Notes: generated by a model not told the origin, from the sequence alone. Counted from the first letter of the stretch, positions 18,963 through 28,287 are shown. The stretch: DNA of 64,000 nt from Sphingomonadales bacterium (GCA_017309275.1 JAFKLT010000051.1:1-64000); one strand, 5' to 3'. Made by a program: numbers and translations.

Positions 18963-21278
18963 CTATTTGAACTTGAAGCTTACGTTCACGCCATAGGTGG
19001 CGGGCATGCCGGTGAAGCGGATCACCGCATCCCCGCGCCGCGCCGCGGTGTTCCAATAATATTCGTTGGTCACATTCTGCGCATACAGGCTCGCGGTCCA
19101 CTTGCCGTCGGCATGGCCGATGCCGGCGCGCAGATCGAGCAGGCCATAGTCGTCGATGTACAGCCGCGCGTCGGGCTTGAAATCGCCGTAGGTCGAGCTG
19201 CGATATGTGTAGTTGGCGCCGAGAAAGGCCTCCTTCGACCCGCCGATGTCCCAGCGATATTCCAGATCGGCATTGACCTGCCACTTCGGCGTGTAGGGGA
19301 AACGATAGCCGTTGAAGTCGGTGACCGCGCCAAACGCCGTATAGTTGGTGAACGACTGCGTGACCTTGCTGTCGATATAGGTCGCGCCCAGGTTCGCGCG
19401 CAGCCCGTCGACGGGGGTGACGACCAGTTGCAGCTCGGCGCCCTTGATCCGCGATTTCGGAACGTTGACCAGCGCCTCGAGCGGGCCGAAGACCGGCACG
19501 ATCGTCCGCCCCTTCAGCTGCTTGTCGAGATAGTCATAATAGAAAAGCGCGCCGTTGAGCTGCACGCGCCGATCCAGCAGCGCCGATTTGAAGCCGATCT
19601 CATAGGCCGTGACCTGTTCCTGCCGGACCGGCGTATATTGCGAGAAGCGATTGCCGGCGAGCGTTGCGAAAGAACCGCTCTTGTAGCCGCGGCTGACGCT
19701 CGCATAGACAAGCTGCCCCGCCGACGGCTTCCACTGAAGGACGCCGCGCCACGACACATTGTCTTCGGGCAGGCTGCCCTGGAACAGCGCCGGCCTGCCG
19801 GCATCGTTGAAGGTGACGCAGCCGCCGGGCGGGATCGTTCCCGACGGCAGGCCAAAGATCAGCTCGAACCCGCGGGCATAGGTGCCGTTGCCGGCATTCA
19901 GCGTGCAGCCCGAAAAATCGACCTTGGTATCGGTATAGCGGATGCCGCCGATCAGCGTCAGCGTATCGACGATCGGGACGCTGACGTCGGCGAAGGCCGC
20001 GATGCTGCGATACTTGGTGTCGCCGAGCTGCGGGACAAGCTCGATCGACGGGAAGCCGAAACGATCGAACACATGCGCCGACGACTGGTCGTTCAGCCGC
20101 TGCGTCAACAGTTCGTGCGTCTTGCCCCATTCGTAATTGCCGCCGACGATCCAGGTCCCCGAACCCATCAGCGAACCGGCGAGCCGCAGTTCCTGGCTGA
20201 ACGACTTGATGTTCCCTTCCAGAAACACGTCGGTCAGCCGCAGCGTCGTGCCGTCGGATTCCTGTCCATAGGCCTCCTTGAAGCGCGTGTAGGCCGAGAT
20301 CGAGGTGAGCGTGATGTCGTCGTTGAGATCGACCTCGCCGCGCAGCGCCGCCTGGACCTGCCAATTGTCCTTCTTGAGCGGAAAGCTGTTGCCCCAGTCG
20401 GCGGCGCGATTGTTCTTCGGCGCACTCGGATAGGCGACGAGGCGCGGGTCGAAGAAACCCGCCGACTGCTGGAACGGCGCAATGAACTGCGCCGCCTGGG
20501 TGTCGCCATGATCCTGATAGGCATTGACCATCAGGTTCAGGCGGACGGTGTCGGCCGGACGCCACGCAAGCTGCAGGCGCCCTTGGGTGAAGGCGCGCTG
20601 GCCCAGGCTGGCATCGCGCGTGAAGCTTTTCTGCCAGTCGCCGCCGCCTTCGTGGCGCAGCGAGATGCGCGCCGCCAGCGTTTCCGAAAGCGGACCGCTG
20701 GCATAACCCTCCGCGCTGAAACGGTTGAAGCGGCCATAGGACAGTGCAAGCCCCGCCTCCGGCGACCAGGTCGGCTTGGCGGCGATATAGTTGATCGCGC
20801 CGCCCGTCGCGTTCGATCCGAACAGCGTACCCTGCGGTCCCTTCAGCACCTCGACCCGCTCCAGATCGAAGGATGCGCCCGCGGTCATGACCGAATAGGG
20901 AATGGGCACTTCGTCGGTATAGACGGTAACGGTCGGCTTGGCGGCCAGGCTGCTGTCGAAGAAGCCAATGCCGCGCAGGAAATAGACCGGCGTGCCGAAG
21001 CCGCTGTTGATCGCATTGAAGCCCGGGGTGACCTTTGCGAGGCCCGCCACGTCGGTGACGCCCTGCGCCTTCAGGTCATTCCCCGACACCGCGGTGATCG
21101 AGAGCGGAACGCTGTTGATGCTTTCGCTGCGCTTCTGCGCCGTCACGATGATCTCGTTCGTGCCGACGGCATCGGCATCGTCCGACGGCGCCGCTTCCTG
21201 CGCCCCGGCGTGATTCGCCAGCGAAGCGAGCAGCAATGCCGCCAGGGACGATGACCTATGCAATTTTGAACGCGCCAT
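18963..21278 (-). CDS. TonB-dependent receptor of TetR-controlled catabolic cluster
   Basis: The 771-residue receptor has a signal peptide ending near H-A-G-A-Q (22-26), the TonB box E-I-I-V-T-A-Q-K-R (42-50), and a plug with R-V-E-V-L-K-G-P-Q-G-T-L-F-G-S-N-A-T-G-G-A-I-N. This is the form frequent in sphingomonad receptors for hydrophobic or aromatic substrates. The C terminus ends F-K-F-K, with Lys after the usual Phe. The start at 21278 follows GGGAGGGAAATT. A TTACC-N8-GGTAA operator lies 68 nt upstream; the same operator precedes the acyl-CoA operon, so import and catabolism are probably derepressed together. Confidence 0.9.
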   Translation of the reverse strand: MARSKLHRSSSLAALLLASLANHAGAQEAAPSDDADAVGTNEIIVTAQKRSESINSVPLSITAVSGNDLKAQGVTDVAGLAKVTPGFNAINSGFGTPVYFLRGIGFFDSSLAAKPTVTVYTDEVPIPYSVMTAGASFDLERVEVLKGPQGTLFGSNATGGAINYIAAKPTWSPEAGLALSYGRFNRFSAEGYASGPLSETLAARISLRHEGGGDWQKSFTRDASLGQRAFTQGRLQLAWRPADTVRLNLMVNAYQDHGDTQAAQFIAPFQQSAGFFDPRLVAYPSAPKNNRAADWGNSFPLKKDNWQVQAALRGEVDLNDDITLTSISAYTRFKEAYGQESDGTTLRLTDVFLEGNIKSFSQELRLAGSLMGSGTWIVGGNYEWGKTHELLTQRLNDQSSAHVFDRFGFPSIELVPQLGDTKYRSIAAFADVSVPIVDTLTLIGGIRYTDTKVDFSGCTLNAGNGTYARGFELIFGLPSGTIPPGGCVTFNDAGRPALFQGSLPEDNVSWRGVLQWKPSAGQLVYASVSRGYKSGSFATLAGNRFSQYTPVRQEQVTAYEIGFKSALLDRRVQLNGALFYYDYLDKQLKGRTIVPVFGPLEALVNVPKSRIKGAELQLVVTPVDGLRANLGATYIDSKVTQSFTNYTAFGAVTDFNGYRFPYTPKWQVNADLEYRWDIGGSKEAFLGANYTYRSSTYGDFKPDARLYIDDYGLLDLRAGIGHADGKWTASLYAQNVTNEYYWNTAARRGDAVIRFTGMPATYGVNVSFKFK

Positions 21279-21345
21279 AATTTCCCTCCCAATGACAGCT
21301 TGTAACGACCGCGGCAAATTTCGCATCGGACGTCCAAACCTTTTG

Positions 21346-21363
21346 TTACCGTCCGGTCGGTAA
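21346..21363. promoter_or_regulatory. TetR operator candidate 1 (TTACC-N8-GGTAA)
   Basis: TTACC (21346-21350) and GGTAA (21359-21363) are arms of an 18-bp palindrome between the leftward receptor gene and the rightward tetR gene. The same arms with the same 8-nt spacer occur at 22262-22279. Confidence 0.7.
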
Positions 21364-21506
21364 TATAGCTTATTGACGATGTCAAATCGCGATCCGAACG
21401 ACCCGCTATTGACCATCGGGTTGCTACGGACCTATGCCGAAGCAAATGACGGGGCGGCTGGGGCGCCGGCAATCGGTGCCGCAACCCGGCCGAGGGTGAA
21501 GAAACG

Positions 21507-22175
21507 ATGGCTGAAGCAACGGGCAAGATACGGACGGCGGCACCGCGAAAGACGGCACGCGCCGAAACGCGCCCCGCCAAGCCGGCCCCGGCCAAACCGG
21601 GCCGAAAGCGCGGCAGCGTCAACAAGGAGGTGATCATGGCGATCGCGTCCGCCATGTTCCGCGAGCGCGGATACGACCGCACCAGCCTGGACGATATCGC
21701 GACGGGCCTGTCGATCACCAAGCCCAGCCTCTATTATCATTTTTCGAGCAAGGAAGAGATATTGCTCGAATGCATCGCGCGCGGATACATACTTTTTCAG
21801 CAGAAAATCGCCGATCGCGACGATGTACGCCTGTCGGGCCGCGAACGGATGCGCATCTTCATCGAAGCCTATGTCGACCTGCTTCAGGACAATGTCCTGT
21901 CGATGATCGTCGCCGACGAGCGCGTGATGACCGACGCGGGCAAGGCCAAGTATCGCAACTATAAACGCATGCTCAATCGCGACCTGCTCGAGCGGCTGGA
22001 GATCGGCCGCAAGGACGGCTCGCTCGCGTTCGACGATGCCCGTATCGTGACGTTCGGCATCTTCGGCATGGTAAACTGGATGACCCATTGGCAGTCCGGC
22101 GCGCTGCAGATCGAACCCGGCGCCGTATCGCACCAGTTCATCACGATGATTCTCGACGGAATCGGCAAAGCCTAA
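21507..22175 (+). CDS. TetR-family transcriptional regulator
   Basis: The 222-residue protein has a Lys/Ala/Pro-rich N-terminal tail of about 35 residues, then a TetR DNA-binding domain (M-A-I-A-S-A-M-F-R-E-R-G-Y-D-R-T-S-L-D-D-I-A followed by I-T-K-P-S-L-Y-Y-H-F-S-S-K-E-E-I-L). The C-terminal ligand domain resembles the KstR2-type group that controls acyl-CoA catabolism. It sits between two identical palindromes, one facing a TonB receptor and one facing the beta-oxidation operon, so it is very probably their repressor. A CoA thioester intermediate is the likely inducer; that is inference from the family. Confidence 0.88.
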   Translation: MAEATGKIRTAAPRKTARAETRPAKPAPAKPGRKRGSVNKEVIMAIASAMFRERGYDRTSLDDIATGLSITKPSLYYHFSSKEEILLECIARGYILFQQKIADRDDVRLSGRERMRIFIEAYVDLLQDNVLSMIVADERVMTDAGKAKYRNYKRMLNRDLLERLEIGRKDGSLAFDDARIVTFGIFGMVNWMTHWQSGALQIEPGAVSHQFITMILDGIGKA

Positions 22176-22228
22176 CCCTTCCGAAAATCGCCGCTATCCG
22201 CCCGCCCTCCGGCTTTTTCCGCCGCGAG

Positions 22229-22280
22229 TTGACAGCCCCTGCGCGTCGACATATTAGAAAGTTACCGCCTAGTAGGTAAC
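22229..22280 (+). promoter_or_regulatory. Sigma-70 promoter with TetR operator 2
   Basis: TTGACA (22229-22234) and TATTAG (22252-22257) are separated by 17 nt, a near-consensus promoter. GTTACC-N8-GGTAAC (22261-22280) starts 3 nt after the -10 box and would cover the transcription start, a typical repressor position. ATG of the first enoyl-CoA hydratase gene follows at 22295 with AAGAGGA in front. Confidence 0.75.
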
Positions 22281-22294
22281 AAGAGGATTTCTAC

Positions 22295-23089
22295 ATGCCT
22301 GAGTTCCGCTATCTGATCACCAGCGTCGAGGAAGGCGTCGGCATCCTTCAGCTCCACCACCCCGAGGTGCGCAACGCGCTGGGTTGGGAGCTTCACGAAG
22401 AAATCATCGCCGCGCTGCGTGCATGGGAAGATGACGACGCGGTCTCGTGCGTGCTGTTCATCGGCAACGAGGAATATTTCTGCGCGGGCTGGAGGGTCGA
22501 TGTCCTCAATACGGCCAGCGATGACGACCGCCGCCGGTTCAACGACCTGGCGCTTGCGCTGATGAAGGCGATCTATGATTTCGGCAAACCGTCGGTCGCG
22601 GCGGTCGCCGGCGTCGCGCCGGGCTATGGCATGGACGTCGCCAATATGTGCGACATCACCATCGCATCCGAAAACGCGCTCTTCGGATCGACGCAGGTCA
22701 AATATGCGATGAACGGCTTTTACCACGCGCTGATGTCGCGCGTCGGGCAGCAGCACGCGCGGCGCATGTATTACACCGGCGATCCGATCGATGCGCAGGA
22801 GGCGCTGCGCATCGGTCTCGTCAGCGAAGTGACGCCCGTGGGCGAACTGCGCAACCGGTCGCTGACGCTGGCGAAGCAGATCGCCGAAATGGGCCCCGAG
22901 CTCGCAAAGATCTTCAAGGGCGTCGCGCTGCGCGCGTCGAACATGGATCATCTCGGCGCGCTGCAATATGAACTGACCGTCACGCACGACCTGTTGCAGC
23001 GCGGTATCTTTCGCGAACGCATCGCGCGCGGTTTCGACCGGCTGAAGGCGGGCGACAGCGTCGCGATCGAACGCGCCGGCAAGCCATGA
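22295..23089 (+). CDS. Enoyl-CoA hydratase/isomerase family protein
   Basis: The 264-residue crotonase-fold protein is the first gene of the operon. Oxyanion-hole segments are visible (C-A-G-W-R-V-D and G-V-A-P-G-Y-G-M-D). The segment that normally carries the catalytic Glu reads F-G-S-T-Q-V-K-Y-A-M-N-G, with no Glu at the usual places. It may therefore act as a hydratase with other residues, an isomerase or a CoA hydrolase. It overlaps the acyl-CoA dehydrogenase start by 4 nt (ATGA). Confidence 0.85.
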   Translation: MPEFRYLITSVEEGVGILQLHHPEVRNALGWELHEEIIAALRAWEDDDAVSCVLFIGNEEYFCAGWRVDVLNTASDDDRRRFNDLALALMKAIYDFGKPSVAAVAGVAPGYGMDVANMCDITIASENALFGSTQVKYAMNGFYHALMSRVGQQHARRMYYTGDPIDAQEALRIGLVSEVTPVGELRNRSLTLAKQIAEMGPELAKIFKGVALRASNMDHLGALQYELTVTHDLLQRGIFRERIARGFDRLKAGDSVAIERAGKP

Positions 23090-24249
23090 GCCTCGACGCC
23101 GTCAACTCGGCGATCTTTGCCTCCGAGGAGTGCGACCAGTTCGCACGCTCGGTCGACGGCTTTCTGGCGACGCATGCGGCGCCGGAAGCTATCGACCGCT
23201 GGCGCGACAACAAGCGCGTCGACCGTGCGACCTGGGCGGCGGCGGGCAAGGCCGGGCTTCTGGGCATTTCGGTCGACGAAGATTTTGGCGGCGCCGGCGG
23301 GGACTTTCGGTTCGAGGCGATCATCACCAAGGCTGTCGGTCATCGCGGTGCCGATGCGCTGACGATCAGCCTGCACAATGCGGTGATCCTCCCCTATTTC
23401 GCGAGCTTCGGCACCGAAGCGCAAAAGCGGCACTGGCTGCCCAAATTCTGCTCGGGCGAATGCCTGACCGCGATCGCGATGACCGAACCCGCCGCGGGAT
23501 CGGACCTGCAGGGCATGCGGATGACCGCGCGCGCGTGCGAGGGCGGCTATCGCCTCAGCGGCCAGAAGACCTTCATCTCGAACGGCCAGATCGCCGACGT
23601 GATCCTGGTCGCCGCAAAAACCGATCCGGCGGGCGGAAGCCGCGCCATCTCGCTGTTCATCGTCGACGTCCGCGGCGACCCGCAAGGGTTCCGGCGCGGG
23701 CGCAACCTCGAAAAGGTCGGGCAGGAAGGGCAGGATACGTCCGAGCTTTTCTTCGACGACCTGTTCGTCGCCGACGATGCGCTGCTCGGCGGCGTGGCCG
23801 GGCGCGGGCTGCAACAGCTCATGGAAAAGCTGCCGCAGGAACGGCTGGTCATTGCCTGGCAGGCGATGGCGATGATCGAGCGGGCGCTCGACGAGACGAT
23901 CCGCTACACGCGCGAACGACCGATGTTCGGCCGGACGCTCGCCGACTTCCAGAACACCCAGTTCAAGCTCGCCGAATATAAGACGCAGGCGGTCGTCTGC
24001 CGCGTTTTCGTCGATCATTGCACCGATCTGCTCGTGCGCGGCGCGCTGACGCCCGAGCTTGCCTCGATGGCCAAATATTGGGCGTCGGAGGAGCTGTCGA
24101 AGATCGTCGACGGCTGCCTCCAGCTCTTCGGCGGCTATGGATATATGCTCGAATATCCGATCGCCCGCATTTTCCGCGATAGCCGCATCCACCGCATCTA
24201 TGGCGGCGCGAGCGAGGTGATGAAACTGCTCATCGCACGAAATCTCTGA
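23086..24249 (+). CDS. Acyl-CoA dehydrogenase (long-chain type)
   Basis: The 387-residue FAD enzyme contains the family signature A-I-A-M-T-E-P-A-A-G-S-D-L and Q-L-F-G-G-Y-G-Y-M-L-E-Y-P-I-A-R-I-F-R-D. The C-terminal loop reads R-I-Y-G-G-A-S-E-V-M-K, so the catalytic Glu of the medium-chain type is absent there. Instead L-P-Q-E-R-L-V-I-A...L-D-E-T-I-R-Y-T matches the long-chain/isovaleryl arrangement with the base Glu in the helix. It oxidises an acyl-CoA side chain in the TetR-controlled pathway. Confidence 0.9.
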   Translation: MSLDAVNSAIFASEECDQFARSVDGFLATHAAPEAIDRWRDNKRVDRATWAAAGKAGLLGISVDEDFGGAGGDFRFEAIITKAVGHRGADALTISLHNAVILPYFASFGTEAQKRHWLPKFCSGECLTAIAMTEPAAGSDLQGMRMTARACEGGYRLSGQKTFISNGQIADVILVAAKTDPAGGSRAISLFIVDVRGDPQGFRRGRNLEKVGQEGQDTSELFFDDLFVADDALLGGVAGRGLQQLMEKLPQERLVIAWQAMAMIERALDETIRYTRERPMFGRTLADFQNTQFKLAEYKTQAVVCRVFVDHCTDLLVRGALTPELASMAKYWASEELSKIVDGCLQLFGGYGYMLEYPIARIFRDSRIHRIYGGASEVMKLLIARNL

Positions 24250-24278
24250 TCTGGTTCAAACGTTTAGGAGTTTTAGAC

Positions 24279-25046
24279 ATGGCAAGACACGGCACGATGC
24301 GCAGCGAGGTAAAGGGCGGGGTCGCCACGGTTTTCCTCGACCGCCCCGACAAGAAGAATGCGCTCAGCACCGAGTTGTTCGAGGATCTGGTCGAGACGCT
24401 GGGCAAGTGGCGGCGCGACGACAGCGTCGCGGCGGTCGTGATCACCGGGACCGAAGAATATTTCTCCGCCGGGCTCGACCTCGACACGATGAACTGGAAG
24501 AGCGAGGAAGAGCGGCTGCGCTGGTATGACGCGACCTATTACGGCTATCTCGAGCTGCTCGAATATCCCAAGCCGACGATCGCGGCGGTGGCGGGGCCGA
24601 CCTTTGGCGGCGGCTGCGACATCGCGGTCTTTTGCGACATCCGCATTTCCAGCCCGAACGCCCGGTTCGGCTTTCCCCAGATCCGCTTTGGCCTGACCCC
24701 CTTCGTCGACCCGCTTCAGCGGATCGTCGGGCAGAGCCAGGCAAAGCTGCTGGTGCTCACCGGCCGACGCATCGACGCGGAGGAAGCGCTGCGCATCGGC
24801 CTGATCGACGAGATCGCGCCCGAGGGCAAATTGCTCGCGACCGCGCAGGGCATGGCGGCGGAGATCGCATCGACCACCGTACCGACCGTCGTCCGCACGA
24901 CCGAGATGCTGCGCCGCAGCTGGGCGATGGATCCGATGGCGGCCTATGTCTACGGCCATGTCCAATATCGCGACGTGCACTGGAATCCGGAGATTTCGGA
25001 TCGCATGCTCGCCGCGCGCGCCAAGGTCGGTTCCGGCACGCGCTGA
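24279..25046 (+). CDS. Enoyl-CoA hydratase/isomerase family protein
   Basis: This second crotonase-fold protein (255 residues) has Y-F-S-A-G-L-D-L-D and G-P-T-F-G-G-G-C-D at the oxyanion hole. The catalytic-Glu region reads F-G-F-P-Q-I-R-F-G-L-T-P, with Gln where Glu is usual. It lies 29 nt after the dehydrogenase gene behind TTTAGGAG. It probably hydrates or rearranges a CoA intermediate of the same pathway; the exact reaction is uncertain. Confidence 0.85.
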   Translation: MARHGTMRSEVKGGVATVFLDRPDKKNALSTELFEDLVETLGKWRRDDSVAAVVITGTEEYFSAGLDLDTMNWKSEEERLRWYDATYYGYLELLEYPKPTIAAVAGPTFGGGCDIAVFCDIRISSPNARFGFPQIRFGLTPFVDPLQRIVGQSQAKLLVLTGRRIDAEEALRIGLIDEIAPEGKLLATAQGMAAEIASTTVPTVVRTTEMLRRSWAMDPMAAYVYGHVQYRDVHWNPEISDRMLAARAKVGSGTR

Positions 25047-25053
25047 CCCGGCG

Positions 25054-25911
25054 ATGGCGACCTCTTCTCCCCTCCCCTCGGTCGACCTTCGCGGATCGAC
25101 CGTCGTGGTCGTCGGCGCAAGCCGCGGGCTCGGACGGCAATATGCCGCCGACCTCGCGCGCGCCGGCGCGAATCTGGTTCTCACGGGGCGCGGCGAAGAG
25201 GTCGTTTCTGTCGCGCAGGCGATCAGGGACCGGGGCGGCGCGGCTGTGGCGGTGCAATGCGACATCCGCGACCCCGCCCCCTTCGTCGACGCGGCCCTGT
25301 CGGAATATGGCGGGATCGACGGCCTGGTGGTCAACGCCGGGATCGTGCGCGACCGCAGCTTTGCAAAGATGACCGCCGAAGAGTGGAGCGACGTCGTCGA
25401 CGTCCATCTGGGCGGCAGCTTCGCCTGTGCCCGGGCCGTGTGGGGACCGATGACCGACCGGGGGCGCGGTTCGATCGTGCTCACCACCTCGGGCGCCGGG
25501 ATGCACGGGGCCTTCGGCCAGGCGAACTATGCGGCGGCCAAGGGCGGCATCATCGGCCTGATGAAGACGCTGGCGATCGAGGGCGAGCGCCTGGGCATCC
25601 GCGCGAACGCGATCGCGCCGATGGCGCTGACCGAGATGACCGACGGCGTCTTTTCGGAGCGAATGAAGGAAAGGCTGCAACCCGATCAGATTTCACCCTT
25701 TCTTCTGCCCCTGCTCGACCCCCGATCGACACGGACCGGCGAGATCGTCGAGTGCGGCGGCGGCTGGGGCGCGCAGATGCGCTGGCAGCGGTCGGCCGGC
25801 GATCGCGCCGCGGCGGCGGACTTCGGCCCCGACTTCGACCTGCCGCGCACGACGGCGGACTCGCTGGGCGCCGCGCTTGGCGATCCGCGGACAATGTATA
25901 GGATGACATAA
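25054..25911 (+). CDS. SDR-family dehydrogenase
   Basis: The 285-residue short-chain dehydrogenase has the nucleotide site V-V-V-V-G-A-S-R-G-L-G, N-A-G-I-V-R-D, and the active-site Ser (T-T-S-G-A-G-M) with Y-A-A-A-K. The C-terminal part (R-T-G-E-I-V-E-C-G-G-G-W) resembles the 3-hydroxyacyl-CoA dehydrogenase unit of peroxisomal multifunctional enzyme type 2. It likely performs the third step of side-chain beta-oxidation. ATG at 25054 is 7 nt after the previous stop. Confidence 0.87.
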   Translation: MATSSPLPSVDLRGSTVVVVGASRGLGRQYAADLARAGANLVLTGRGEEVVSVAQAIRDRGGAAVAVQCDIRDPAPFVDAALSEYGGIDGLVVNAGIVRDRSFAKMTAEEWSDVVDVHLGGSFACARAVWGPMTDRGRGSIVLTTSGAGMHGAFGQANYAAAKGGIIGLMKTLAIEGERLGIRANAIAPMALTEMTDGVFSERMKERLQPDQISPFLLPLLDPRSTRTGEIVECGGGWGAQMRWQRSAGDRAAAADFGPDFDLPRTTADSLGAALGDPRTMYRMT

Positions 25912-25921
25912 GGAGAGCGAC

Positions 25922-26476
25922 ATGGCTGCGAAACCCGACCTCGAAGGGACCGAACTCGACTGGCCCGCCCTGAGCCCCGAAGAGCGCTATCGGCGCTGCG
26001 CGTGGGAGGGTCTGCTGATCATCCAGCGCACCGACGAGCATGTCTGGGAGAATCAGGGGCCGGAGGCGTGGCTGCGCTTTTCGGACGAGACGCGCCCCGG
26101 CTGGGCCGGCCCGATCGGGCGCAAGCTTGCCGCCGACCATCCAGAGGATTTCACCGCCGACATCCCCGGCGCGCTCAAGCTGATGGCGGCCTATGGCGCC
26201 GAAGTGTGGGGCAGCGGCTATCGCGGCGTGACCCACATCCGCCAGATCGACGAGGGCGAAGGCCGCCTGACGATCACCGATCACGGCTGTCCGCAGTGGC
26301 GGGCCTTTTCCGCCGAGATGCGCGGTGAGTTTCCGTGCAACAAGGCGTGCGGCCGCGAGATGGACAGCGTCGTCAAGGCCGGCCTCGGCAAGGACTTCGA
26401 GGTTGAAACAACGCACGGCCGCCCGATGGGCGACGACAATTGCGTCTGGCGCGTGCGCAGGAAGGAAAAGCCGTAG
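25922..26476 (+). CDS. Uncharacterised protein, ATC-hydrolase-like
   Basis: The 184-residue soluble protein has no signal peptide. The second half carries a Cys-rich stretch (H-G-C-P-Q-W-R-A-F, E-F-P-C-N-K-A-C-G-R-E-M) and ends D-N-C-V-W-R-V. This pattern recalls the L-2-amino-thiazoline-4-carboxylate hydrolase-like family, whose members often occur in catabolic operons without a known role. The match is by eye. It sits between the SDR and acyl-CoA ligase genes and overlaps the ligase start by one base. Confidence 0.6.
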   Translation: MAAKPDLEGTELDWPALSPEERYRRCAWEGLLIIQRTDEHVWENQGPEAWLRFSDETRPGWAGPIGRKLAADHPEDFTADIPGALKLMAAYGAEVWGSGYRGVTHIRQIDEGEGRLTITDHGCPQWRAFSAEMRGEFPCNKACGREMDSVVKAGLGKDFEVETTHGRPMGDDNCVWRVRRKEKP

Positions 26477-28287
26477 TGGAGTTCGCGAGCCCCCCGCCCC
26501 CCAGCGTCACGCTTGAACGCCGCAAGGACGGCGCGGTCCTCCTGCGCTCGCCCCTGCCGCTGGGCCCGGTGCCTCAGTCGCTCGCGCATGTCTTCGACGC
26601 GCAGGCAGCGCGGACGCCCGACGCGATCTTCATGCGCCAGCGCGATCCCGACGGCGGCTGGCGCGGCATCGACTATGCCGCCGCGCGCCGCGCCGCCGAT
26701 GGGCTGGCGCAATGGCTGATCGACCGGGGGATCGGCTTCGGCGACGTCGTCTCCTATCTGTCCGAACCGTCGATCGAGCACGGCATCGCCGCGATCGGCA
26801 TCCAGCGCAGCGGCGCGGCGATCGCGCCGGTCAGCGTCGCCTATTCGCTGATGTCGAAGGACCATGCGCAGCTTCGCCAGTGCGTGTCGGTGGTCGGGGC
26901 AAAGCTGGTGATCGTCGACGATGCCGCGCGCTATGCCGCGGCGCTGCGCGCGCTCGCCCCGCTCGGCGTCACCCTGGTCGCCGCGCGCGGAAGCGTCGAC
27001 GGGCTCGACATCGTGCCCTGGGCGGAGGTGATCGCAACCGTTCCGCGTCACGACGTGACCGAACGGATGAGCGCCATCCGCCCCGATCATATCGCGCGCA
27101 TCATCTATACCTCGGGGTCGACCGGATCGCCGAAAGCGACGCCGCAACCGCACGCCAATCTGAACATCACCATCGCGCAGAACCGCGCGCTCGGCCTGCT
27201 CGATTTCGGCGACGATCCGCCGCAGATCCTGGAAGCCATGCCGTTCAGCCACATCATGGCGGGCAATTTCAACTTCAACAACACGATCGCCGCCGGCGGA
27301 ACCGTGTGGATCGACGACGGCAAGCCGACGGCGGAGCTGTTCGCCCGGACGCTGGCGAACCTGCGCGACATCGCGCCATCCTATTTCATCACCGTGCCGC
27401 TGGGGTACACGATGCTGTGCCAGGCGCTCGAGGCCGACGCCGAGTTGAGCCGCCATTTCTTTTCGCGCCTCAAATTCCTGGGCTTCGGCGGCGCGGTGCT
27501 GGCCGAGGATGTCCGCGACCGGCTGGTCGCCCTGTCGGTCGCCGCCCGCGGCAAGGCGGTGCCGATCTTCTCCTTCTACGGCGCCACCGAATATCTTTTC
27601 GGCACGCTCAAATATTGGACGGGCGGCGGCACCGACGTCATCGGCCTGCCCCTTCCGGCGACCGACCTCAAACTGGTGCCGATCGACGACCGGTACGAGA
27701 TGCGCGTCAACGGCCCGACGCTGATGCCGCAAAGCGGCTATATCGGCGCGGGAGCGGCCTCCGCCTCGCTGTTCGACGAGGAAGGCTATTTCCGCACCGG
27801 CGACGCGGTGCGCTTCGCCGACCCGGACGATCCGCGAAAGGGCCTGGTCTTCGCGGGGCGCCTGTCGGAGGATTTCAAGCTCGCTTCGGGCACCTATGTC
27901 ACGGTCGAGGCCTTGCGGCAGGAGCTTTTGGCCGCGTGCGCCGATCATGTTTCCGACGCCGTCATCTGCGGCCTCAACCAGCCCTATCCCTCGGCGCTTC
28001 TGTGGCTGAAGCCGGGCCGCGCGGCCGACGCTCGCCCCGCGATCGCCGACGCCATCCGCGCGTTCAACGCGGCACAGGGGGGCGCTGCGCGGCGCATCGG
28101 CGCGGCGCTGGTCCTGGACGAACCGGCCTCGTTCGAGACGGGAGAGATCACGGTGAAGGGCAATGTCGCCCAGCGTGTCGTGCGCGAACGCCGCGCCGAT
28201 CAGGTCGCGCGCCTCTATGCCGACCGCCCCGATCCCGACGTGATGCTGTTCGAATCCGCGGGGCGCAAATTGGTCGAGACGAGCTGA
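26476..28287 (+). CDS. Acyl-CoA synthetase (feruloyl-CoA synthase-like)
   Basis: The 603-residue AMP-forming ligase activates a carboxylic acid to its CoA thioester. The phosphate loop is Y-T-S-G-S-T-G-S-P-K-A-T, and the adenylation motifs are F-S-F-Y-G-A-T-E-Y and Y-F-R-T-G-D-A-V-R-F. The insert and overall length fit the feruloyl-CoA synthase branch. The GTG start at 26476 overlaps the previous stop codon (TAGTG). As entry enzyme of the operon it indicates that the substrate carries a free carboxyl group, for example an aromatic or steroid-type side chain. Confidence 0.88.
   Translation: MEFASPPPPSVTLERRKDGAVLLRSPLPLGPVPQSLAHVFDAQAARTPDAIFMRQRDPDGGWRGIDYAAARRAADGLAQWLIDRGIGFGDVVSYLSEPSIEHGIAAIGIQRSGAAIAPVSVAYSLMSKDHAQLRQCVSVVGAKLVIVDDAARYAAALRALAPLGVTLVAARGSVDGLDIVPWAEVIATVPRHDVTERMSAIRPDHIARIIYTSGSTGSPKATPQPHANLNITIAQNRALGLLDFGDDPPQILEAMPFSHIMAGNFNFNNTIAAGGTVWIDDGKPTAELFARTLANLRDIAPSYFITVPLGYTMLCQALEADAELSRHFFSRLKFLGFGGAVLAEDVRDRLVALSVAARGKAVPIFSFYGATEYLFGTLKYWTGGGTDVIGLPLPATDLKLVPIDDRYEMRVNGPTLMPQSGYIGAGAASASLFDEEGYFRTGDAVRFADPDDPRKGLVFAGRLSEDFKLASGTYVTVEALRQELLAACADHVSDAVICGLNQPYPSALLWLKPGRAADARPAIADAIRAFNAAQGGAARRIGAALVLDEPASFETGEITVKGNVAQRVVRERRADQVARLYADRPDPDVMLFESAGRKLVETS

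Noticed and set aside
18930..21254. 774-residue plus-strand frame opposite the TetR-controlled receptor
   Set aside because: Same reason: a mirror of a real TonB receptor gene with no recognisable domain.
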